Assembly: GCA_965660945.1 (NCBI GenBank)
Contig: CBFIBS010000009.1
Span: 48,434 to 112,433 of the forward strand
DNA from: UBA7985 sp002711265
GTDB taxonomy: Bacteria; Pseudomonadota; Alphaproteobacteria; UBA7985
Length of the DNA stretch: 64,000 nt
Reading direction: 5' to 3'
Of this stretch, positions 17,385 to 25,610 are shown one piece after another. A program made the translations under genes and the position numbers. The notes beneath the pieces are model-generated. The model saw nothing but the letters and a program-made list of their open reading frames with translations, was not told the origin of the DNA and made no database searches. Each line of letters opens with the position of its first letter. Position 1 is the stretch's first letter.

Positions 17385-17413
17385 TTGACCCCTCAGGTCA
17401 GCTTTTCATTCTA
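17385..17413 (+). promoter_or_regulatory. putative promoter of the hydroquinone operon with overlapping dyad
   Basis: TTGACC (17385-17390), 17 bases, then ATTCTA (17408-17413) fits a sigma-70-like promoter. The perfect dyad TGACC-CCTCA-GGTCA (17386-17400) overlaps the -35 box and could be a second operator. The first gene starts 36 bases downstream. Confidence 0.5.
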
Positions 17414-17448
17414 GGGCGGTACGACGTGCAAGAGCGACGGGAGGCAAC

Positions 17449-17967
17449 ATGTCAACTTACACGACCGATTTCGGCTCCATCGAGGACTTCCGCACCGGCG
17501 GTGTGATGGCCATCGATGATGACCCCAAGAACTACGTCTTTTCCAACATCTTCGAAGTGGCGTCCAAAGCCAAGCCTTACGAGCGTGTGGCAGTGGGCAA
17601 GAACTTCGAATACGTGATCGAGACCATCCGTGCAGAAGGGACCTCTGACTGGTACACCTGTGCGCACGACGAGTTTATCCTCGCCATGGACAACCAGATC
17701 AAGGTTGAGCTGATCAAGCTCGATGATCCGGATGCGGCTGTCGACCCCGAGAGCGAAGGTGCCGTCAAGCTCAGCGGTGAGCCCAAGGGTCGCCCCATGG
17801 GTTGGGCCAAGCTCGGCCGGGGGCATATGTGCATCTTGCCCGTCGGCGCGGCCTACCGTGTGATTTCCGAGAAGCCGGCGACCGCGATCCTGCAGACCGT
17901 TGAGGGGCAGGAGACCGTGCAGCGCTGGGCAGAAATCTGCAAAACTGAGTCTCTGGCTCAAGCTTAA
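17449..17967 (+). CDS. hapC: hydroquinone 1,2-dioxygenase small subunit
   Basis: 172 residues (about 19 kDa), matching the small subunit of two-component Fe(II) hydroquinone dioxygenase (HapC of Pseudomonas 4-hydroxyacetophenone degradation, PnpC in p-nitrophenol degradation). The enzyme opens hydroquinone to 4-hydroxymuconic semialdehyde. Recognisable stretches include FEYVIETIRAEGTSDWYTCAHDEF and RPMGWAKLGRGHMCILP. The start is ATG with GGGAGG upstream. It is the first gene of the catabolic operon, followed after 36 bases by the large subunit. The size, order and neighbours support the call strongly. Confidence 0.88.
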   Translation: MSTYTTDFGSIEDFRTGGVMAIDDDPKNYVFSNIFEVASKAKPYERVAVGKNFEYVIETIRAEGTSDWYTCAHDEFILAMDNQIKVELIKLDDPDAAVDPESEGAVKLSGEPKGRPMGWAKLGRGHMCILPVGAAYRVISEKPATAILQTVEGQETVQRWAEICKTESLAQA

Positions 17968-18003
17968 GAACAGACACGTCACTGAATTCAGGGAGATCAG
18001 ATC

Positions 18004-19032
18004 ATGGCAATGGCAGAATCATCTTTCGCCGGCTCGACCCCAAGCGGGGCCGATCTTCAGCGCCACTTTGGCGCTTCGGCCGCAGACAACATCACCGGCT
18101 ACCGTTCGTTCGAGGCTGGTTCCTTCAAGTTCCGCCGCGATGAGTACTTCGCGCATATCCAGTGGCCCGGGGGCATCCACCAGATGCCGATCGACGTCTT
18201 CCTCCGCGCTCTGATGCGTGACGTCGCCTGGGGCTTCTTCTACGGGACGGTCAACTTCGACACCGTGTTCGGCACCATCAACTACTATGGTGAAGTCGAC
18301 ATGTTTGCCGGGAAGACCAACGAGGCCTTTACCTCCGTGGGTCGCGACTTTACCGAGCGTTTCCAGTCCGATGAGTTGATGGCGACCTTCAAGGACATGG
18401 TCTCCGACTGGACCAATGAAGGCTACGACCCCTTCGCAGCCCCACAGGAAACTGGTGTGCCATGGGGCTCGAAGAACGGTGACAACGAGGAAGCCATCAG
18501 CCGCGAGCGGGTCACCGCCAAGCGCATGGTGGGTCTGCCCGGGGACACGCCGGTGCGCACCGACGACAACGGCTTCCCCGTGAACCGTATGTTCGCCGAT
18601 GTCGAGCAGGACCAGCCCGAGTTCCACGTCGAGCCGGGCTTTGAAGACGAGTTTTCGGCCTTCAACCTCTTCTCCTACCTTTCGCGCTCGGACGTGACCT
18701 GGAACCCGTCGGTCTGTTCGGTGGTCAACGAAAGCCTGTTCTGCCCGACTTCAGAAGAGTTCATTCTCCCTGTCGAGCACGGCAACGACCGCTGTGAGTG
18801 GTTCCTGCAGCTTTCCGATGAGATCATCTGGACCATCAAGGACGGTTCGACCGGTCGCTACAGGGCGCAGGTCATCGCCAAGGCCGGCGATATCTGCTGC
18901 ATGCCCGCCGACATCCGGCACCAGGGCTTCTCGAACAAGCGTTCGATGCTGCTGGTCTGGGAAAACGGCTCGCCGAAGATTCCGGACCTGATCCGTGAAG
19001 GCAAGGCACCCAACGTCGCCGTTCAGTTCTGA
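18004..19032 (+). CDS. hapD: hydroquinone 1,2-dioxygenase large (catalytic) subunit
   Basis: 342 residues (about 38 kDa). Carries the iron site: His259, Asn261 and Glu265 in HGNDRCE, and His306 in DIRHQG. The spacing (2, 4 and 41 residues) equals that recalled for the PnpCD structure (His256, Asn258, Glu262, His303). Family hallmarks FKFRRDEYFAHI, MRDVAWGFFYG and YLSRSDVTWNPSV are present. With the small subunit it cleaves the ring of hydroquinone and perhaps substituted hydroquinones. The start is ATG with GGGAGA upstream. Substrate preference cannot be read from sequence alone. Confidence 0.92.
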   Translation: MAMAESSFAGSTPSGADLQRHFGASAADNITGYRSFEAGSFKFRRDEYFAHIQWPGGIHQMPIDVFLRALMRDVAWGFFYGTVNFDTVFGTINYYGEVDMFAGKTNEAFTSVGRDFTERFQSDELMATFKDMVSDWTNEGYDPFAAPQETGVPWGSKNGDNEEAISRERVTAKRMVGLPGDTPVRTDDNGFPVNRMFADVEQDQPEFHVEPGFEDEFSAFNLFSYLSRSDVTWNPSVCSVVNESLFCPTSEEFILPVEHGNDRCEWFLQLSDEIIWTIKDGSTGRYRAQVIAKAGDICCMPADIRHQGFSNKRSMLLVWENGSPKIPDLIREGKAPNVAVQF

Positions 19033-19053
19033 TCGGGCGACCGCAGCACCAGC

Positions 19054-19100
19054 AATCGGGCGCAGCGGCGGCCGGGACCACGAACCCCGCCGCCCGTGCC
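19054..19100 (+). promoter_or_regulatory. GC-rich hairpin in the operon leader before the dehydrogenase gene
   Basis: GCGGCGG (19065-19071) pairs with CCGCCGC (19087-19093) in the 118-base gap after hapD. No T-run follows. It may stabilise the upstream dioxygenase message or set relative expression; this is inferred from position. Confidence 0.4.
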
Positions 19101-19150
19101 CCCCTGAATTTCCACGTTTTTAACGGCCCAACGGGCTGAAGGGCGAAGCC

Positions 19151-20632
19151 ATGGCTGAAGCATACAAGGGACCGACGCAGCTGATGATCGGTGGCCAGTG
19201 GGTCGACGGGGTCAGGGGACAGACCATCGATGTGCTTAACCCCTTCAACGCCACCAAGATCACGGCCATTGCCGAGGCGACCGAAGAAGACGTCGACCTT
19301 GCCGTTGCCGCGGCCAAAGCGGCCTTCCCGGCCTGGGCGAAAATGGCGGCGCACGACCGCGGTGCGCTGATGCTCAAGCTCGCCGACGCCATCGAGGCCC
19401 GGGCCGAAGAGTTCATCGCACTGGAAGCACTAGATACCGGCCACCCGGTGATGGACGCGCGCCGTCTGGACGTCCCGCGCACGGTGCTCTGCTTCCGCTA
19501 CTTTGGCGGCATGGCCGACAAGCTGCAGGGCGATGTCCTGCCCGTGGACGCCGGTTTCCTGAACTACGTCAAGCGCGAGCCGATTGGCGTGGTCGGCCAG
19601 ATCGTGCCGTGGAACTTCCCGCTCATGTTCACCAGCTGGAAGCTGGGTCCGGCACTGGCCGCGGGCAACACGGTGGTGATGAAGCCCTCCGAGCTGACAC
19701 CGCTGTCAACGCTGCGGATCGCCGAGCTGGCGCTCGAAGTCGGTTTCCCGCCGGGCGTGTTGAACGTTGTCCCGGGCTACGGGCACACGGCGGGTGCACG
19801 GATTGCCGAGCATCCGGATATCGGCAAGATTTCCTTCACCGGCTCGACCGCCACCGGTCGTTCGATCGTTAAGGCCTCGGCCGGGAACCTGAAGAAGCTG
19901 CAGCTGGAGCTGGGCGGCAAAGGCCCCAACATCGTCTTTGAAGACGCCAACATTCCCATGGCCGTGGGCGGCTCCGCCTTCGCCATCTTCCACAACCAGG
20001 GCCAGGCCTGCATCGCCGGTTCGCGGCTGATGCTGCACGAGAGCATCGCCGACGCCTTCCTAGAAAAGTTCATCGGACTGGCGAAGTCGATCAGGCTGGG
20101 CGACCCGCTGTCGGCAGAGACCGAGATGGGGCCGCTGACCTCGAAAATGCACCTCGATCGGGTGTTGGCTTACTGCGATGTTGCGGTGGAGCAGGGGGGG
20201 GAGATCCTGTGCGGGGGCAAGGCGCCCGATGACCCGGCGCTGGCCGACGGCTACTTTGTCGAGCCGACCATCGTTCGGGCCAAGGCGACCGACCGGGTTT
20301 CGTGCGAGGAGGTGTTCGGCCCCTTTGTGGTGGTCACGACCTTCAAGGACGACGAGGAAGCGCTGGCCGAGGCCAACAACACTGCCTACGGGCTGGGTTC
20401 GGGGCTGTGGACCAACAACCTGACCCGTGCGCACCGCTTTGCCGACGGCATCCACGCCGGCATGGTCTGGATCAACAGCTATAAGCGCGTGCACCCGGCC
20501 TCGCCCTTTGGCGGGTTCGGCGAGTCCGGCTACGGCCGCGAAATGGGCTTCGAGGCCATGCGCGAATACACGCAACCCAAGTCCGTCTGGGTCAACGTCG
20601 ACGCCCAGATCCCACCCTTCTATCAGCGCTAG
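19151..20632 (+). CDS. hapF: 4-hydroxymuconic-semialdehyde dehydrogenase
   Basis: NAD(P)-dependent aldehyde dehydrogenase of 493 residues. General base Glu253 lies in LELGGKGPN and catalytic Cys287 in NQGQACIAGSR. WNFPLMF and PFGGFGESGYGREMG are further ALDH landmarks. Lying directly after the hydroquinone dioxygenase and before maleylacetate reductase, it most likely oxidises the ring-cleavage product 4-hydroxymuconic semialdehyde to maleylacetate, as HapF/PnpE do. The specificity comes from context; the ALDH fold itself is certain. Confidence 0.88.
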   Translation: MAEAYKGPTQLMIGGQWVDGVRGQTIDVLNPFNATKITAIAEATEEDVDLAVAAAKAAFPAWAKMAAHDRGALMLKLADAIEARAEEFIALEALDTGHPVMDARRLDVPRTVLCFRYFGGMADKLQGDVLPVDAGFLNYVKREPIGVVGQIVPWNFPLMFTSWKLGPALAAGNTVVMKPSELTPLSTLRIAELALEVGFPPGVLNVVPGYGHTAGARIAEHPDIGKISFTGSTATGRSIVKASAGNLKKLQLELGGKGPNIVFEDANIPMAVGGSAFAIFHNQGQACIAGSRLMLHESIADAFLEKFIGLAKSIRLGDPLSAETEMGPLTSKMHLDRVLAYCDVAVEQGGEILCGGKAPDDPALADGYFVEPTIVRAKATDRVSCEEVFGPFVVVTTFKDDEEALAEANNTAYGLGSGLWTNNLTRAHRFADGIHAGMVWINSYKRVHPASPFGGFGESGYGREMGFEAMREYTQPKSVWVNVDAQIPPFYQR

Positions 20633-20642
20633 GGGCAGGGCG

Positions 20643-21701
20643 ATGGACAGTTTCATCTTCAAGGGCCTGCCCACCCGCGTCATCTTCGGGCGCGGCAAGC
20701 TGGCGGTACTGGGCCATGAGGTTGAGCGCCTCGGCCTGACCCGCGTGGCGGTGCTGACCACCCCGCAGCAGCGGGCAACGGGGCAGGAAATCGCGGGGCA
20801 GCTGGGCCCGGTGCTGTGCGCGGGGCATCTGGATACCGCGACCATGCACACGCCGCTTGAGGTGACCGAAGACGCGCTGGCCTGGTGCCGTGAACACCGG
20901 GTTGACGGGCTTGTTCCCGTTGGCGGCGGTTCGACGGTCGGCCTGAGTAAGGCACTGTCGCTGCGCACCGGGCTGCCGCAAATCTGCGTGCCGACGACCT
21001 ATGCCGGCTCGGAGATGACCGACATCCTCGGCCAGACCATCGATGGCAAGAAGCAGACCCAGCGAGGGCCGGAAATCCAGCCGCAAGTGGCGATCTACGA
21101 CCCGGACCTGACCGACACCATGCCGATCCCGCTGAGCATCACCAGCGGCTTCAACGCCATCGCCCATGCGATCGAGGCGCTGTACGCGGTCGATGCCAAC
21201 CCGATCATCGAATACATCGCGACCGAAGGCATTCGGAAGCTGGTCGGCGCCATGCCGGAACTCGAAGGCCCGAACAGCCGCGCGGCCCGGGACGAAGCGC
21301 TGCAGGGCGCCTGGTTCTGCGGGGTTTCGCTCGGCTCCTGCGCCATGGCGCTGCACCACAAGCTCGCGCACGTGCTCGGCGGCAGCTTCAACCTCCCCCA
21401 CGCGGAGAGCCACACGGCGCTGCTGCCGTTTTCCATTGCTTACAATGAACCCGCGCTCAACGGCCAGCTCGATACCGCGCGTCATGCGCTGCGGACCGAC
21501 AACCTGGCACAGGCGATCTTCGACCTCGCCAAGACCCTGGGCGCCCCCACCTCTTTAGCGGAAGTCGGCATGCCGGCTGACGGCATCGACGCAGCGACGG
21601 AGATCGCGATCTCCCAGCCTTACAGCAATCCCCGGCCTCTCTCGCGAGAGGGGATCCGGGCTCTACTGGACGACGCATACCACGGGCGCCGGCCATCCTG
21701 A
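20643..21701 (+). CDS. maleylacetate reductase
   Basis: Iron-alcohol-dehydrogenase-family enzyme of 352 residues reducing maleylacetate to 3-oxoadipate with NAD(P)H. PVGGGSTVGLSKA binds the cofactor (about 93-105), VPTTYAGSEMT is the family hallmark (about 117-127), and conserved histidines follow (AHAIEAL, HHKLAHVLGG, HAESHT). ATG at 20643 (MDSFIFKG) has AGGGGCAGGG just upstream; the upstream open frame overlapping the dehydrogenase is not coding. It is where the hydroquinone and hydroxyquinol branches meet. Equivalent to HapH/PnpF/MacA. Confidence 0.93.
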   Translation: MDSFIFKGLPTRVIFGRGKLAVLGHEVERLGLTRVAVLTTPQQRATGQEIAGQLGPVLCAGHLDTATMHTPLEVTEDALAWCREHRVDGLVPVGGGSTVGLSKALSLRTGLPQICVPTTYAGSEMTDILGQTIDGKKQTQRGPEIQPQVAIYDPDLTDTMPIPLSITSGFNAIAHAIEALYAVDANPIIEYIATEGIRKLVGAMPELEGPNSRAARDEALQGAWFCGVSLGSCAMALHHKLAHVLGGSFNLPHAESHTALLPFSIAYNEPALNGQLDTARHALRTDNLAQAIFDLAKTLGAPTSLAEVGMPADGIDAATEIAISQPYSNPRPLSREGIRALLDDAYHGRRPS

Positions 21702-21736
21702 GACCCATCGTGGACCCTAAATCTTCATTGATGTGG

Positions 21737-21756
21737 CGCCTTCGGCAACGAAGGCG
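21737..21756 (+). promoter_or_regulatory. hairpin with GNRA-type loop before the binding-protein gene
   Basis: CGCCTTCG (21737-21744) pairs perfectly with CGAAGGCG (21749-21756) around a GCAA loop, a stable GNRA tetraloop. It ends three bases before the GGGAGG ribosome binding site of the next gene. It could protect the abundant binding-protein message from 5'-directed decay, or modulate its translation. Confidence 0.5.
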
Positions 21757-21769
21757 TCGGGAGGACAAA

Positions 21770-23011
21770 ATGACTAAACTGAGATTTACCCGTCGTAACG
21801 TACTGCGCACGGGTGTTGCGGGTGGTGCAGCGGTTGCTGCCGGCTCGCTGTTCATGCCGGCGGTTCACGCACAGGCTTCCACCAAGATTGGTTACGTTAC
21901 CCCGGCAACGGGTCCGCTCGCGGGCTTTGCCGAGGCCGACGACTTCGTCATCGGCAACATCCGTGACATGTTCGCTTCAAAGGGCGTGGAGATTGTGGTC
22001 AAAGACACCCAGTCCTCGCCAGCACGGGCGGCCGAGGTCACGCAGGAGCTGATCGCCGAGGGCGTTTCCATGGTACTCGTGGCATCGACGCCTGAGACCA
22101 CCAACCCGACCGCTTCGGTCTGTGAAGCCAACCAGGTCCCCTGTATCTCGTCCGTAGCACCGTGGCAGCCCTACTTCTTCGGGCAGGGCGGCGATCCGGC
22201 GACCGGCTTCAACTACTCCTACCACTTCTTCTGGGGTCTGGAAGACCTCATGGCCGTGTTTGCGGGCATGTGGAACCAGCTGGACACCAACAAGAAGGTC
22301 GGTGGTCTGTTCCCGAACGACGGTGACGGCAACGCCTGGGGCGGTGCTTTCCCCGGCTTCTTCGGCGCTCAGGGCTACGAGATCGTTGATCCGGGCCGCT
22401 ACGAGAACCTCAACAGCGATTTCTCCAGCCAGATTTCGGCCTTCCAGTCCGCTGGTGTCGATATTCTGACCGGCGTGCCGATCCCGCCTGACTTCACCAC
22501 CTTCTGGAAGCAGGCGCTGGCGCAGGGCATGAAGCCTAAGGCGGCTTCTATCGGTAAGGCGATCCTGTTCCCGGTCGCGGTTGAGGCGCTGGGTAACGAC
22601 GGCCACAACCTCTCCTCCGAGGTGTGGTGGACCCCGTCGCACCCCTTCACCGACAGCCTGCTCGGCCTGTCGGCGGCGGATGTTGCCGGTGCCTACACCA
22701 GCGCGACCGGCCGCCAGTGGACCCAGCCGATCGGCTTCGTCCACGCCCTGTTCGAGGTTGCTGACCGCGTGATGGAAACCGCCGGTACCGGCGCGGATGA
22801 CGTCGCGGAAGCGCTCAGCACCCTGAGCATGGACACGGTTGTCGGTCCGGTCGACTGGACATCCGGCCCGGTCAAGAACGTCTCCAAGACCCCGCTGGTT
22901 GGTGGTCAGTGGCGCGGCGATGGCAATGGCAAGTACGACATGGTCATCACCGAAAACGCGCTGGCGTCGAACATCGCGCTGCAGGGCAGCATGGAGCCGA
23001 TCTTCGGCTAA
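21770..23011 (+). CDS. Liv-type ABC transporter substrate-binding protein, Tat-exported
   Basis: 413 residues, periplasmic binding protein of the branched-chain amino-acid/aromatic (HAAT) class. A twin-arginine signal (TRRNVLRTG, then a hydrophobic stretch ending AVHAQA, residues 7-36) directs export. The mature part resembles LivK-type proteins (IGYVTPATGPLAGFAEADDF...). ATG at 21770 follows GGGAGG by five bases. As the first of five transporter genes inside the hydroquinone operon, it probably binds an aromatic or phenolic substrate, or a precursor of one, rather than leucine. That substrate is inferred from context. Confidence 0.88.
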   Translation: MTKLRFTRRNVLRTGVAGGAAVAAGSLFMPAVHAQASTKIGYVTPATGPLAGFAEADDFVIGNIRDMFASKGVEIVVKDTQSSPARAAEVTQELIAEGVSMVLVASTPETTNPTASVCEANQVPCISSVAPWQPYFFGQGGDPATGFNYSYHFFWGLEDLMAVFAGMWNQLDTNKKVGGLFPNDGDGNAWGGAFPGFFGAQGYEIVDPGRYENLNSDFSSQISAFQSAGVDILTGVPIPPDFTTFWKQALAQGMKPKAASIGKAILFPVAVEALGNDGHNLSSEVWWTPSHPFTDSLLGLSAADVAGAYTSATGRQWTQPIGFVHALFEVADRVMETAGTGADDVAEALSTLSMDTVVGPVDWTSGPVKNVSKTPLVGGQWRGDGNGKYDMVITENALASNIALQGSMEPIFG

Positions 23012-23050
23012 GCCAAGCAATGCCGACTTCGACACCCTCGAAGCCGGAAA

Positions 23051-23088
23051 CAGGGGCAGGTGGTCAAAGCCTGCCCCTGACCCTTTTC
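23051..23088 (+). terminator. attenuator-like hairpin between binding-protein and ATPase genes
   Basis: CAGGGGCAGG (23051-23060) pairs perfectly with CCTGCCCCTG (23070-23079) around a 9-base loop, followed by ACCCTTTTCT. The weak T-run suggests partial termination, which would give more binding protein than membrane and ATPase subunits. This is a common arrangement in ABC operons. Confidence 0.6.
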
Positions 23089-23106
23089 TGAATGGAACCC
23101 GCCGAC

Positions 23107-23823
23107 ATGCTCCTTGAACTCAAGGCCGTCTCCAAGTCTTTCGGTTCGCTGGTCGTGGCTGACGCCATCGACCTGCAGGTGGGCCGTGGCGACGCGCTGG
23201 GGATCATCGGGCCCAATGGCGCGGGCAAGACCACACTCTTCAACCTGATCACCGGCGGGCTCAGACCCGACGCGGGCAGCGTCTGGTTCGACGGCCGTGA
23301 TGTCACGGCGGAGCCGGCCCAGCAGCGCTGTTTTGCTGGCATGGGCCGCAGCTTTCAGGTGCCGCTCCCCTTCGAAGGCTTGAGCGTATTCGAAAATGTC
23401 GCCGTTGGCGGCGCCTTCGGGCAGGGCAAGTCCGTCGCGCAGGTGCAGGACGAGTGCCTCGATATCCTCGCGCTGACCGGGCTTCTGGACAAAGCCAACG
23501 TCCTCGCCGGGCAATTGACCCTGCTCGAGCGCAAGCGGCTGGAAATGGCCCGTGCGCTGGCCACCGGCCCGGAACTGCTGCTGCTCGACGAAATCGCGGG
23601 TGGCCTGACCGAGGCCGAATGCGACCAGCTGGTCGCCACCATCCGCGAGGTTCATGCCCGCGGCGTCACCATTGTCTGGATCGAGCACGTCGTGCACGCG
23701 CTCATGGCCGTGGTCGACCGCATTTTCGTCCTCAACTTCGGCCGGAAGGTGCAGGAAGGTGAGCCCGAAGCGGTGATGAGTTCGGCGGAAGTGCAGGAAA
23801 TCTATCTGGGGATCGAAGCATGA
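23107..23823 (+). CDS. Liv-type ABC transporter ATP-binding protein (LivG-like)
   Basis: About 238 residues. Walker A is GPNGAGKTT (about 36-44). The LivG-type Q-loop region is GMGRSFQVPLPFEGLSV. The signature is LTLLERKRLEMARAL, a degenerate form common in this subfamily, and Walker B is LLLLDEIAGGL. It energises the importer. ATG at 23107 (MLLELKAV) is preferred, with GGAA upstream; ATG at 23092 would add five residues and lacks a ribosome binding site. Its last codon overlaps the start of the second ATPase (ATGA). Confidence 0.88.
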   Translation: MLLELKAVSKSFGSLVVADAIDLQVGRGDALGIIGPNGAGKTTLFNLITGGLRPDAGSVWFDGRDVTAEPAQQRCFAGMGRSFQVPLPFEGLSVFENVAVGGAFGQGKSVAQVQDECLDILALTGLLDKANVLAGQLTLLERKRLEMARALATGPELLLLDEIAGGLTEAECDQLVATIREVHARGVTIVWIEHVVHALMAVVDRIFVLNFGRKVQEGEPEAVMSSAEVQEIYLGIEA

Positions 23824-24686
23824 GCGCGACCCCGAACCCGACCCCGAACCTGACCGCGAACCCGAACCTGGCCAGAACCGCCCCGGCACCTGCAGCCCAG
23901 CGCTCCGGGGCGGTGCTCGATACCACCGGCCTCACCGCCTTCTACGGTGATTTTCAGGCGCTATTTGGCGTTGATTTCCACCTCGATGCAGGTGAAGTTG
24001 CCGCCATCATCGGCGCAAACGGGGCGGGCAAGTCCACTTTCCTCAAGTCGCTGGTTGGCCTGATCGGCAACGCCGCTGACATGGTGCACTTTGACGGCCA
24101 GCCCATCGGCGCCATGCACCCCAGCGCCGGGGTCGGGCTGGGTCTGGCGCTGGTGCCCGAGGGGCGGCGGCTGTTCTCCTCGCTGACGGTGGAAGAAAAC
24201 CTGCTGATCGGCGGTCAGCACACCCGCCGCGAAGGCCCTTGGTCGCTTGAGGCGATCTACGACCTCTTTCCCGTGCTTGGCGAGCGCCGCAACAACCCGG
24301 GGCAGGCCCTTTCGGGCGGACAGCAGCAGATGGTGTCGATCGGGCGCGCGCTGATGAGCAATCCACGCGTGCTGCTGTGCGACGAGATCAGCCTCGGCCT
24401 CGCGCCGATTGTCATCCGCGATATCTACGCCTGCGTGCCGCAGATCCGCGCCGAGGGTACATCGATCGTCGTGGTCGAGCAGGACATCAACCAGGCGCTG
24501 GCCGTCGCCGACCGCGTCTACTGCTTTCAGGAAGGGCGGGTTTCCCTGACCGGCACCCCGGCCGCGCTCACCCGCGAGCAGATCAAGGCTGCCTACTTTG
24601 GTCTCGCCGAGGCGGGCCAGCCGAGCAAGAAAACCGCCAAATCCAAGGCCATCAAAACCAAGCAAAACGGAGGGCGCGGCGCATGA
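23820..24686 (+). CDS. Liv-type ABC transporter ATP-binding protein (LivF-like)
   Basis: 288 residues. Walker A GANGAGKST is near 64-72, the signature LSGGQQQMVSIGRAL near 162, and Walker B is VLLCDEISLGL. It is longer than typical LivF (about 235) at both ends: an N-terminal Asn/Pro/Thr-rich tail encoded by a short tandem DNA repeat (23828-23871), and a Lys/Ala-rich C-terminal tail. Both tails look dispensable to the ATPase fold. Its start overlaps the previous stop (ATGA) and its end overlaps the next start, so translation is coupled. Confidence 0.88.
   Translation: MSATPNPTPNLTANPNLARTAPAPAAQRSGAVLDTTGLTAFYGDFQALFGVDFHLDAGEVAAIIGANGAGKSTFLKSLVGLIGNAADMVHFDGQPIGAMHPSAGVGLGLALVPEGRRLFSSLTVEENLLIGGQHTRREGPWSLEAIYDLFPVLGERRNNPGQALSGGQQQMVSIGRALMSNPRVLLCDEISLGLAPIVIRDIYACVPQIRAEGTSIVVVEQDINQALAVADRVYCFQEGRVSLTGTPAALTREQIKAAYFGLAEAGQPSKKTAKSKAIKTKQNGGRGA
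23828..23871 (+). repeat. short tandem repeat in the start of the second ATPase gene
   Basis: Imperfect units of the form ACCCCGAACC/ACCGCGAACC, roughly 6 and 12 bases in period, encode the Pro-Asn-Pro-Thr-Pro-Asn-type N-terminal tail. Confidence 0.6.
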
Positions 24687-25606
24687 TCGACCAGCTGCTC
24701 TCCGTCGTACTCGACCCGCTGCGCCTGCTCGATATCCTGATCGACGGGGTCAGCAGCGGCGCGCAATACGCGCTGTTCGCCGCCGGGCTGTCGCTGATCT
24801 TCGGGATCATGCGGCTGGTCAACCTCGCCCACGGTGATTTCATCATCCTCGCCGCCTATATCCTGTTCGCCATATCGTGGGTGCTGGGCGCGCTCGGCCT
24901 GCCTCCGGAGCTGAACCCGCTGCTGGCGCTGCTGATCGCCGCGCCGCTATTGTTTGCGCTGGGCTACGCGGTGCAGCGTGGGGTGCTGAACAACACGCTG
25001 GGCAAGGATATTTTGCCGCCGCTGCTGGTCACCTTCGCGCTGTCGGTGATTTTGCAGAACGGGCTGTTCCTGATCTTCTCCCCCGACACCCGCTCGATCG
25101 ATTCAGGCGCGCTGTCCACCGCCGGGATCAACATCGGCTATCGCCAGGTGCCGGTCCTGGCGCTGATAACAGTCGGGACCGCGCTGGCCGTGATCGGCGG
25201 GCTGCAATACCTGTTCTTCCGCACCGCGCTCGGCCGTGATTTCCGGGCGGTTTCCGACGACCCAGAGATTGCCCAGCTGATGGGGATCAACCGCCGCCAC
25301 GTCTTCGCCCTGTCTATGGGGGTAGCCATGGTGGTGGTCGCAATCGCCGGGGTCATGTTCGGGGTTGCGGGCAGTTTTGATCCCTATCTGGGCCCCTCGC
25401 GGCTGCTCTCGGCCTTCGAGGCGGTGATCATCGGTGGGGTCGGCAGCCTGTGGGGGACGCTCGCCGGCGGGATCGTGCTCGGCATCTCGGAGCAGTTCGG
25501 TAGCCGTGCCTTCGGCGAGGAATTCAAGCAGATCAGTGGCCACGTCGCCTTCCTGATCATCCTGTTGTTGCGCCCGCGCGGGCTCTTCCCCCGGGACAAG
25601 GATTAG
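24683..25606 (+). CDS. Liv-type ABC transporter permease (LivH-like)
   Basis: 307 residues, about eight hydrophobic segments, typical LivH. ALFAAGLSLIFGIMRLVNLAHGDF (two adjoining landmarks, residues about 30-53) and GVGSLWGTLAGGIVLGISEQ near the C-terminus are family signatures. ATG at 24683 overlaps the preceding TGA by four bases, and earlier in-frame codons fall inside the ATPase gene. It forms the membrane channel with the LivM-like protein that starts four bases after its stop. Confidence 0.92.
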   Translation: MIDQLLSVVLDPLRLLDILIDGVSSGAQYALFAAGLSLIFGIMRLVNLAHGDFIILAAYILFAISWVLGALGLPPELNPLLALLIAAPLLFALGYAVQRGVLNNTLGKDILPPLLVTFALSVILQNGLFLIFSPDTRSIDSGALSTAGINIGYRQVPVLALITVGTALAVIGGLQYLFFRTALGRDFRAVSDDPEIAQLMGINRRHVFALSMGVAMVVVAIAGVMFGVAGSFDPYLGPSRLLSAFEAVIIGGVGSLWGTLAGGIVLGISEQFGSRAFGEEFKQISGHVAFLIILLLRPRGLFPRDKD

Positions 25607-25610
25607 CGAG

